Below, piece by piece: positions 23,446-31,080 of a stretch of DNA of 64,000 nucleotides (position 1 is the stretch's first letter; every line of letters starts with the position of its first letter). The stretch comes from Podocnemis expansa. Its lineage: Eukaryota; Chordata; Testudines; Podocnemididae. The position numbers and the translations under genes are program-made. The notes below the pieces were generated by a model that did not search any database, was not told the DNA's origin, and saw only the letters and a program-made list of their open reading frames with translations. The stretch lies in assembly GCA_007922195.1 (NCBI GenBank), contig ML682005.1, positions 37,984,259-38,048,258 on the forward strand, given 5' to 3'.

Positions 23446-24720
23446 GAGGTGACTCGCAGCATGGGGCAGCGCAGCCCGACTCAGGGGCTCAGCAGCCAGT
23501 GCAGCAGCCAACGCGGTGCGTGGCTAAGGGGCCAGCGCAGCTCAGCTCGACTGGGCTGCAGGTGCAGCATAATGCGGTGGGTGGCTTGGGCCAGGGGCAT
23601 CGCTAGGGCGGGGAGGGACACGGGGCATGGGCCCAGGCCCCGCCCCCAGAGGGCAGGCCCCGCCCCCACCCAGAAGGCCACGCCCCCTGGCACGGGATAC
23701 GGCCAGGGGGAAGCCGCGCTGCCGCCGGCAGCTAGGCTGCGGTGCGGCATGGCGCAGCCTGGCCTGTCCCGGCCTGAAGCTGCTGCTGGAGGCCGGGCCC
23801 GCAGCTGCAGCCCTGGATCCCCAGCAGGGGACGGGGTCACCGTGGGTAGCTGGCTGGGCCCCGGATCCCCGGCTGGGGAGAGGGCTGCTGCAGCTGCGGG
23901 CGGCCAGCCCGGCCCTGGATCCCTGGCCTGGCCGCCGGTGGCCATGGCGACCCTGTCCCCGGCCAGGGATCTGGGACCTGGCTGGCCGCTCGCAGCTGCA
24001 GTGGCCCGGTCCCCCGCTGGGGATCCGGGACGTGGCCGCTGGCGGCCGCGACGGCCCCATCCCTGGCCGGAGATCCAGGGCCTGGCTGCGGCTGTGGGCC
24101 CGGCCTCCAGCTGCCACTTCTGGCCAGGCCAGGCCATGCTGCACCACAGCCTAGCTGCTGGCAGCAGCACAGCCACCCCCTGGCCCTATCCATGGCCAGG
24201 GGGCGGGGACTGCCAGGCGGCCAACTAGGCCCCGGATCCCTGGCCGGAGATGTGGCCACCGCGGCTGCAGACCACCACGGATCGGGCCCCGGATCCCCGG
24301 TCTGATTGGGCCAGAGATCCAGGGCACCAGCGTTGGGACCCTGGGCACGTGCCCCCGGGTGCCCAACGCTAGCAACGCCACTGGCTTGGGCCAACATGGT
24401 GTAGCACGAGTTGGGAGCCAGCCTGGAGCTCGACCAGTGCCGCTGCCTGAGGTTTGGCCAAGCCAAGCTGAGTCATATCGATTGCTGAGCCAGCCCGAGC
24501 TGCCAATTACACTACCTGGAACCTCAGGCAGTGGCGGCGGCACTGCTAACCAAGACTCAAGCTGGCCCCCAAGTGGTGCTGCACCATGTCGGCCCAAGCC
24601 ACCCACCACACCGCACCTGCAGCCGAGCTGAGCTGAGCCACGCCGTGCTGGCTACTAAGCTGTGTTGGCTGCTAAGCCCCCAAGTCAGGCCATGCCGTGC
24701 TGCGCTGCAAGCCCCCACCC
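23446..24720. repeat. GC-rich foldback (long inverted repeat) split by a hAT insertion
   Basis: The left arm (23446-23591 and continuing at 24384-24440) and the right arm (about 24548-24720) are reverse complements with scattered mismatches. The left arm has gtgggtggcttgggcc and ccagcgcagctcagctcg; the right arm has ggcccaagccacccacc and cgagctgagctgagcc. The left arm continues in register across the hAT at 23592-24383, so the foldback is the older structure. Frames of up to 274 codons through this region are composition artefacts. Confidence 0.75.
23592..24383. mobile_element. 792-bp GC-rich hAT-type element, perfect 8-bp TSD
   Basis: The left terminus is CAGGGGCATCGCTAGGGCGG and the right terminus is CAACGCTAGCAACGCCACTG. 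The flanks are gcttgggc at 23584-23591 and 24384-24391, identical. The interior is extremely GC-rich, with repeated ggatcc-bearing words, no transposase, and meaningless open frames on both strands. It is related by termini to 46391-46865, 50001-50316 and the sequence flanking the assembly gap near 28.35 kb. Confidence 0.93.
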
Positions 24721-24754
24721 CACAGTTGCACCTAAATGTGGTATGCCAGGCCCC

Positions 24755-26190
24755 GACTCAACCACCTGATGAGCCTATTGACTCACATACACTTCTAGTC
24801 CTGTCCTGGAAAGTGGTCTTGCTAGTTGCAATAACCTCAGCCAGGTGGGTTTCAGAGCTCAGGGCCCTCTCTTCTGAACCACCATATATGACATTCCATC
24901 CGGACAAGGTGTAGCTGCATCCACCTCCAACCTTCTAACCCAAAGTGGTTTCTCCGTTCCACCTAAACCAGGACATATGCCAGCCAATTTTCTTCCCTGA
25001 CCCCCAAGTAACACAGAACAAAAGAAAATGGCATACCTTTGATGTCAGAAGGGCATTATGGACTTATATTGAATGAACATGTCCATTCTGCAAAATATCC
25101 CAGCTATTCATAGCAATTGTAAAACCAAAACGAGACAAGACAGTAACCACACGGTGCTCTCGGCTTGGTTGGTGAACTGTGTTAAGGATTGTTATGAAAG
25201 ATCAAACATTCCCCTTCCTGGGAGTGTCAAGGCACACTCAACAAGAGCACAATCATCCTTCACAACTTTTCTCTCACCAGTCCCTGTAGTAACCCTTGGG
25301 GAGGAAGGGTTTAACACTCTGGTCAGTGAGTCCCAGGACAGCCAATCGGAACAAAGCACAGGTTTATGCATTGGAGCAGCCGCCTTGCCTGTTCCTGTTT
25401 TGAATGCAGCCAAGCTCCTGGAAGGATCAGGAGGAGGCCAGGTAGAAAGGCCTGAAAAAGGATCCAGTGACATCCTTGCCAAAGATAAGCTCAGTTTGTA
25501 ACTGACCAGGCACAAGTAGAACATGGAATGTTTACTTAGGTGTCAGGATATTTCTTTGTTTTTCGACTTCTCTGTGCTGAGCGCATGTATCCCTTCCCAC
25601 TATCCTGTAACTACCTAAGTTAAATCCCAGAGAAGCAACTCTCTGTGTATCTTATCTGCTCTTTTTAATTAAACATTTTGCCTTTTAAGTAAGCTCTGAT
25701 TCTGTGTTCTGAAAGGCAAGAGATTTGTGTGCATATGCCTTAGACTGCACCGCCAGCTACTAAAGGGGATTCTGTTCCAGTTGATATCCCAGCTGGGGTT
25801 CATTCACTCTCCTGAGGGAGGAATAAAAGTGATTGCGGGTACCTCACAGGAAGGAATTCCCAAGTGCATCTTCCTGGGTTTTCAAGAGGTTTTTGCATTT
25901 GGGTGGCGGCAGCGATACCACTCCAAGGCTAGGAATTTGGAGGCCTTGGAGAGTTTAAGATGAGGCTTTAAGGCCAGTGGCTTTTAAAGGCCTGTTGCAG
26001 GCCCCCACATTCTGCATTCAGAATGCCAGAGTGGGGAAACAGCCTTGACAGTCCTGATCCAGGAGATCTGCAGAGAGGTGTCGTGGTCATCAGTCCGTAT
26101 GCTCATGCCACATCACGCGATTGTTCAGCAAGCACAAGATGATATGGCACTAGGGAGAGTGGTCTGCAGAGCAGGAAGGCAATAACTCTG
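24755..26190 (+). pseudogene. DIRS-type retrotransposon tyrosine recombinase, broken and split by an LTR
   Basis: The first piece (about 24766-24914) encodes a V-L-L-V-A-I-T-S-A-R-W-V-S-E-L stretch, where the Arg codon at 24843-24845 fits the first catalytic Arg of DIRS tyrosine recombinases. After a stop and frame change, about 24915-25279 encodes Y-E-R-S-N-I-P-L-P-G and K-A-H-S-T-R. Its H-x-x-R (His 25235-25237, Arg 25244-25246) is the second catalytic motif. After the LTR at 25285-26050 the frame resumes (26051 on) with I-C-R-E-V-S-W-S-S and a H-H-A-I segment. The second His of H-H-A-I occupies the place where I expect the Tyr nucleophile. Stops, a frameshift and that substitution make it non-functional. 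No reverse transcriptase is visible upstream. Confidence 0.8.
25285..26050 (+). mobile_element. 766-bp solo LTR inserted in the DIRS pseudogene
   Basis: The segment begins TGTAGTAACCCTTGG and ends CAGCCTTGACA, the usual TG...CA limits. It is flanked by gtccc (25280-25284) and gtcct (26051-26055), a 5-bp duplication with one mismatch. Internal features are a ccaatcgg CCAAT-type box near 25340, an attaaa-type poly(A) signal near 25668 and a second aataaa near 25823. Removal restores continuity of the recombinase frame, which supports the boundaries. Only one LTR is present, consistent with LTR-LTR recombination. Confidence 0.82.
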
Positions 26191-26460
26191 TCCACCATCC
26201 TAAATACAGCTAGCAGTCATCTATATCAGAATGATGTGAGCAGCACTTGAAAAGGGATTACTTACAAGTAAGTGTCCTTCTTTGAGATGGGCTGCTCACA
26301 TATATTCTGTACCCTCCCTTCATCCCCAGTACTCAGAGTTGGACGAAAGAAGGGACTGGGGAGGGGACAGGTGCAGGGTCACATGTATAGCTGCAGGTGC
26401 GCAGCTCTGAGGGGGCACTGACCACTGACCCTGCATGGACAGGCTAGGCCTTATTTCTTT
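26191..26460 (+). repeat. Probable 3' terminal region of the DIRS-type element
   Basis: The words gggattacttacaagtaagt and tttgagatgggctgctcaca follow the recombinase remnant. They resemble the non-coding terminal sequence seen next to DIRS recombinases in reptile genomes. The end is not sharply definable. Confidence 0.5.
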
Positions 26461-26519
26461 CATTACAATATATAATATTATATTATTTCATGGCATTCAC
26501 AAGTTTGTTAGAAATAGAC

Positions 26520-26899
26520 CAGTGGTTCCCAACCTTTTTCTGGCTGGGGACCCCCTTTTAATAAAAATATACTTTGCGCCTCCCCGGATGATTATGTAAT
26601 CTGGCCCACGTGGGCAGACTCTGACCTGTACCAAGCTGGCGGCGCCACTGGGACAGCTGGTGAGCAGTGCTGCCGCCACCATGGCTGTGCCACTGGGGAG
26701 CCAAGCTGCAGCAGCTATGGCCTCCTGCCCTTCCCCTGCTGCGGACCCACCGCAACCCCATCTCCCTGCCAGGATCCAGCCACTGGAGGGGAAAGGCAGC
26801 CCTGGTGGGGAGCATTGGGGCTGTAGCTGGATTCCAGCCCCCATAGGAAGAGGCTCCGTGGACCCTCAGGGGTCCCCGGCCCACAGGCTGGAACCACTG
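26520..26899. mobile_element. 380-bp hAT-type element, perfect 8-bp TSD
   Basis: It starts CAGTGGTTCCCAACCTTTTT and ends CACAGGCTGGAACCACTG. It is flanked by aaatagac at 26512-26519 and 26900-26907, a perfect 8-bp duplication. The interior is GC-rich and non-coding. It is related by termini to 47270-47801. Confidence 0.94.
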
Positions 26900-27120
26900 A
26901 AATAGACCATGGCATTTCTGTAGGAAACACTTTCTGGTTTTAGCACTGTAGATGGCAGAAAAGGAGGTTGTGCAGAAAATATGAGTGCAAACTTCTCATT
27001 CGTCTATACATACAGAGGATGTGTTTTGTTTATGATACATTGTATAATGCTTTATTATTATTATTACTCTACATTATGTTTTTTCCTTACAATATATTAT
27101 TTTACATACAGTGTTATTTC

Positions 27121-27296
27121 AGCAGGGGAAGCATTTCCCTCCCGGTCCCCTGCTGCTCCTCCTGGAGGCAGGGGAAGCACTCCCCCTCCCCGTTCCCTGC
27201 CACTCCTCCCAGGTGGAAGAGGAAGCATTTCCCCCTGCCGGGTCCCCTGCTGTTCCAACCCTGTGGCAGGGGAGGCACCTCCCCCACCGTCCAGAA
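27121..27296. repeat. Minisatellite-like array, about 3.5 units of roughly 50 bp
   Basis: Units begin with gcaggggaagcat or a close variant and contain ccc(t/g)gtcccctgctgctcc-type words. Starts fall near 27121, 27170, 27218 and 27266. Units are imperfect. The array abuts the left LTR of the gypsy-like element. Confidence 0.7.
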
Positions 27297-27299
27297 GGA

Positions 27300-28029
27300 T
27301 CAGGCCCCAGGCTGGATCAGGTCTGGGTGGAGGTACCTTTTTAGCTACCTGTCCAGAGTGCCAGAAACCACAGTTACGGCTCTGGTTCCCTGGGTTAAGT
27401 TAGCCAGGACTACTCCAGGGTAATTGGTTCCAGGTGTCCCAGTGAACACACCTGCTACACTGCTTAAAAGCCACCTTCTCAGGGAGGGCAGGGCAGCTGA
27501 AAGAAGGCCAGAGGGGAGTAGAGCTGCTAGGAGAACACTCTAAAGGTTTGCTCTCAGTTTGCCACAGAACCAAGGGTACAGTGCAGGGGTTAGGCGAGAA
27601 AACCCTACAAGCAAGGCTGTTAGGCCCTGCAGCCTGAGAGTGAACTTTATTGTTTGGAAGACTAAGCCAGGGAGTGGAGGTGGGACAACCCCAACCGCAA
27701 ACAAGGGAGGAGTCCTGAAGACTGAGGCTTCAGGCCAGGAGACTACAGGATTTATCACCTGAAGGCAGACCAGGAACAGTGGGGCTACTGAGTGGCGACC
27801 CAGGGAAGGTAGTAGCCCTCCTGGACTCAGTGGGAAGGCTGCTGCTCAATAGGCTCGCTGGGTCGAGGCCCAGGGTAGAAGGTGGGACTGCCCCCCTGAT
27901 TCCCTCCAGCCAGCCAACCCCCTCCACAGCTGGGGGAGGTGGAATTGAAAAGGGCCAACCAGACCTTGCCAGGCTGCAAAAATAGAAAGGCAGGACCTGC
28001 ACTGGTGCCTGAGACCTCACTTTGCTACA
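27300..28029 (+). mobile_element. 5' LTR of a Ty3/gypsy-like element
   Basis: Sequence from about 27580 to 28029 (ctgttaggccctgcagcctg, aggcttcaggccaggaga, cagaccttgccaggctgcaa) matches 32150-32575 in the same orientation with few differences, so the two are LTR copies. A TATA-like cttaaaa lies at 27463. The right end ctttgctaca is followed two bases later by a primer-binding site. The left limit is uncertain (27300-27350) because a minisatellite adjoins it and the 3' copy differs in its upstream portion. Confidence 0.78.
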
Positions 28030-28031
28030 AC

Positions 28032-28049
28032 TGGTGTCAGGGGAGAAAT
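28032..28049 (+). promoter_or_regulatory. Primer-binding site resembling the 3' end of tRNA-Leu
   Basis: TGGTGTCAGG starts two bases after the LTR end. It matches the complement of a tRNA-Leu 3' end including CCA (my recollection of vertebrate tRNA-Leu: TGGTGTCAGGAGTGGG). Downstream bases agree less well. Position and sequence together support minus-strand priming by tRNA-Leu when the element was active. Confidence 0.7.
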
Positions 28050-28090
28050 ATTTGTGCAGTGGCTTAAATGGAAAGGGGAACCTCCCCATC

Positions 28091-28210
28091 ATGGAAGATG
28101 TAGTGAAGGCACTCCTACAGGCTACTGCAGCCCAGCAAGAGGCACAAGGGCCCAGATCACCACTCAACAAGAGTCCATGTGGTTACAGCAAGAAACCAAT
28201 CAATTGCTGA
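28091..28210 (+). pseudogene. gag N-terminal remnant of the gypsy-like element
   Basis: An ATG at 28091, 42 bases after the primer site, opens 40 codons with a Gln/Ala-rich helix-prone start (M-E-D-V-V-K-A-L-L-Q, then A-A-Q-Q-E-A). That position suits the start of gag. The frame stops at 28210. The remaining gag and all protease coding is absent between here and the assembly gap at 28351, so about 1 kb or more is missing or unassembled. Confidence 0.55.
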
Positions 28211-28290
28211 TTAACTAGGCAAATTAGGACTGTGCCCTCTTGCGAGAGGTTGTGGGCCAGCTGAAAACCCTGGCTTGCCAAACCCCTGGG

Positions 28291-28420
28291 CCTGACAAGA
28301 CTAGGGAACTATGAGCTACTCAGGGATGTCACTGGGGCGGGGAGGGACCCNNNNNNNNNNGGGTCCCTCCCCGCCCCAGTGACATCCCTGAGTAGCTCAT
28401 AGTTCCCTAGTCTTGTCAGG
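28291..28420. other. Assembly gap (10 N) flanked by a perfect 60-bp inverted repeat
   Basis: Bases 28291-28350 and 28361-28420 are exact reverse complements around N at 28351-28360. Each inner half contains CAGGGATGTCACTGGGGCGG, a terminus of the GC-rich hAT family. The outer half is single-copy-looking flank. A real transposon would have inverted termini but directly repeated flanks. Mirrored flank suggests a read-through or contig-end fold-back artefact within a hAT insertion. Confidence 0.9.
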
Positions 28421-29340
28421 CTCAGCTCGAATTCTAAGGAGGTTCTTTTGGCCAGGTGTCCATGAAGATGTACGGCTGTACTGTACCACGCGCCCTGAAT
28501 GCCAGTTACACAGCCCTTGTCCTCACTTAAGGGCCCCATTAGTGCCCCTCCCCATCACTGAAATCCCATTCGAGTGGATTGCCATGAATCTAGTGGGTCC
28601 ACTGGAGAAAACCATGAGAGGTCACCAGAGCATACTTGTCATTCTTGACTATGCCACCACGTACCCAGAGGCTGTCCCCTTATGGAACACCACCTCCAAG
28701 ACTATCGCAAAAGAGTTAGTAAAAATTTTTGCACATATCGGGATACCCAAGGAAATATTGACGAACCAGGGAACACCATTTATGTCAAAACTAGTGAAGG
28801 ACTTCTGCACGTTATTGCATGTACAGACCCTACAAATGTCTATCACCCGAAAACAGATGACCTTGTAGAAAGGTTCAATAGGACTCTCACGGCTATGATA
28901 AAAAAGGTCATGAGTCGAGATGGAAAGGACTGGGACACCTTGCTGCCATACCTTATGTTTGCCATCTGCGAGGTACTGCTGGCCTCCACAGGCTTTTCCC
29001 CATTTGATCTACTATATGAATGCCACCCCCGGGGGATCTTAGATATAGCCAGGGAGATTTGGGAGGAGGAACCCATGCCAGAAAAAAATGTAGTAGATCA
29101 TGTGCTGCAGATGAAAGATTGGATAGCCCATGTTACCCCCATTGTATGGGGACATCTAGCAAAAGCCCAAAAGGCTCAGCAAGTACACTATAATGGCCAA
29201 GCCACAATTTGGCATTTCCAACAAGGAGACCAGATGGTACTAGAACCCACATCTGAGAGTAAACTATTGGCCCAGTGGCAGGGGCCCTATGAAGGCATCG
29301 AGCCCTTTGGGGAAACCAGCTATAGAGTGTGACAGCCAGG
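28413..29340 (+). pseudogene. Integrase domain of a Ty3/gypsy-like pol, frameshifted
   Basis: The N-terminal zinc-finger part is cut at the gap. R-R-F-F-W-P-G and P-E-C-Q-L-H remain, but one zinc-binding Cys position holds Arg. The core follows: I-A-M-N-L-V-G-P-L (28581 on) and I-L-T-N-Q-G-T-P-F (28755 on), each with Asn where the family has a catalytic Asp. After a frame change near 28840 come Y-H-P-K-T-D-D-L-V-E-R-F-N-R-T-L with the catalytic Glu retained, and a C-terminal G-P-Y-E segment to 29332. The active site is dead (two of three acidic residues altered). It lies upstream of the reverse transcriptase, an unusual order for Ty3/gypsy. Confidence 0.85.
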
Positions 29341-29459
29341 GACTAGAAAGCAAGAACAGGTCTAACATGTCAACCTTTTAAAGCCATGGAAAGCCCAAGA
29401 AGCATGTGTGACCTTAACAGGAAACAGAGCCACCCGAACAAGTAAAGATATCACTTGAC

Positions 29460-30442
29460 TTGACACCAAATCAACAAGCAGAGGCAGCAGAGATAGTATC
29501 CTGGAACCAAGATCTGTTCTTGACCAGGCCAGGGCGAACAACGGAGATCTATAACAATATTATCACAGACTCTGGTGCCAGAGTAGCAATGAGGCCCTAT
29601 AGGATCCCAGAAGCCAAGAGGAAGGAAATTAAGGCAGAGGTGGAGAAGATGTTAGCGATGGAGGTCATAGAAGAATCATAGAGTCAGTGGTCTAGCTCAA
29701 TTGTGTTAGTGCCTAAACCTGATGGCACTACAAGGTTTTGCAATGACTTTTGCTGACTAAATAAGGTCTCAATTTGACGAATACCCTATGCCCCACATAG
29801 ATGAGCTTGTGGACTGCATAGGCAAGGCCTGATTCTTAACCACCATTGATTTGACCAAGGGGTACTGGCAAATCCCTCTAGCTCAGGAGGCAAAAGAAAA
29901 GACTGCCTTTGCCACACCGGATGGGCTACTTCAGTATACCATCCTCCTGTTTGGACTCCATGGGGCACCAGCCACCTTTCAGCTCATGACGGACAAGCTG
30001 CTGCATCCACATGCCAGCTATGCGGCAGCATACCTAGACAATGTAGTCATAGACACCCCGGACTTGGAAATCCACCTTCAGAAAGTGGAAGGGGTACTAG
30101 ATGCCCTGAGGCAGGCTGATCTCACAGCAAACCCTGCAAAATGTGCTGTAGGTCGAGCTGAGGCTAGATATCTTGGGTACATTGTAGGAAGGGGTGTGGC
30201 AAAGCCTGAACTCAACAAGCTGGACGTCATCCAGAACTGACCCCAGCCTAACTGAAAGAAACAGTTCTGAGCATTCTTGAGTGTGGTGAGGTACTATTCG
30301 CGCTTCATTCCTCATTTTGCTTCCAGCGCTAGTCCTCTGACAGACCTGATAAAAGCTTGGGGACCTGACATGGTGCTGTGGACCACTGCAGCAGAAGAGA
30401 CCTTTAATGACTTATGGACAGCTCTCTGCAGTAACCCAGTAT
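29460..30442 (+). pseudogene. Reverse transcriptase of the same gypsy-like pol, with frameshift and stops
   Basis: 29460-29681 encodes the fingers entry region (P-G-R-T, P-Y-R-I-P-E-A-K-R, E-V-I-E-E-S). Stops follow at the expected S-x-W-S-S segment. The V-P-K-P-D-G-T motif is visible at about 29708. In another frame, 29851-30240 carries T-K-G-Y-W-Q-I-P-L, E-K-T-A-F-A-T-P, F-G-L-H-G-A-P-A-T-F-Q and Y-L-D-N. The usual Y-x-D-D catalytic pair is changed to D-N (codon 30040-30042). 30277-30442 encodes the following connection region (Y-Y-S-R-F-I-P-H-F, P-L-T-D-L). A hAT insertion at 30443 then separates it from RNase H. Confidence 0.85.
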
Positions 30443-30628
30443 CACTGTTCCCTCTAAGCTGTGCGCATGTGTGTGCACACAGAGGTCATGAAACTTGTGC
30501 ACACAACAAAATAAAGTGCGCACAGAAAAATTCAATAGTGCTAACATTGGTGCTCACAAAGAAATATTTTTGTGCACACAAAGAAATTGTTTGCGCACAC
30601 AGTCTACGAGTAGTTAGAGGGAACATTG
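30443..30628. mobile_element. 186-bp hAT-type miniature element, perfect 8-bp TSD, inside pol
   Basis: It begins CACTGTTCCCTCTAA and ends TTAGAGGGAACATTG, with cccagtat on both sides (30435-30442 and 30629-30636). Repeated gtgcacac/gtgcgcac words occupy the interior. It is the same family as 3445-3607. It interrupts the gypsy-like pol between the connection region and RNase H, so it is younger than that element. Confidence 0.94.
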
Positions 30629-30636
30629 CCCAGTAT

Positions 30637-31077
30637 TACTTGCCCTGAGTAATTCACCAAGGAATTTATGCTACAGACCGATGCGTCAGAGGTGGAGTTG
30701 GGAGCGGTCCTGTCGCAGGTGGTGGGAGACAAAGAACACTCAATAACATATCTCTGTAGAAAACTCCTCCCAAGGGAACAGAAATATGCTGTGGTAGAAA
30801 AAAGTGCCTCGCTGTGAAGTGGGCTATGGAAACTCTCCGTTATTATTTGCTGGGTCGTCACTTTACCCTTGTAACTGATCATGCTCCCCTCCAATGGATG
30901 CAATGGAATAAGGAAAAAAATGCATGGGTCATCAGGTGGTTCCTGTCTCTCCAGCCTTTTTGATTCACTGTACAATACAGACCAGGAAGCTGTGATGGGA
31001 ATGTGGACAGCCTATCCCGGGCTCACTGCATGTCATCCCAAGTTGCCCAACCCTGTGGGATTCAGTGGGGGGGGGGG
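30637..31077 (+). pseudogene. RNase H domain and pol C-terminus of the gypsy-like element
   Basis: The start encodes M-L-Q-T-D-A-S-E-V-E-L-G-A-V-L-S-Q, where the Asp of T-D-A-S fits the first RNase H catalytic residue. L-P-R-E-Q-K-Y-A-V-V-E-K follows. A frameshift at about 30803 and a stop then interrupt. Further on, T-D-H-A-P-L-Q-W-M and W-F-L-S-L-Q-P-F can be read in a different frame. The region ends in a run of 11 G at 31067-31077, the polypurine tract expected just upstream of a 3' LTR. Confidence 0.82.
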
Positions 31078-31080
31078 ATG

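Noticed and set aside
23404..24609. Open frames of 150-274 codons on both strands
   Set aside because: They overlap one another in several frames and lie in extremely GC-rich foldback and hAT sequence. Translations are Pro/Ala/Gly/Arg low-complexity with no domains.
27121..27296. CRISPR-like repeat array
   Set aside because: Units are contiguous and imperfect without unique spacers, in vertebrate DNA; it is a minisatellite.
28291..28420. A natural hairpin or regulatory palindrome
   Set aside because: An exact 60-bp mirror around a run of N is better explained by an assembly fold-back; the arms stop abruptly at both outer edges.
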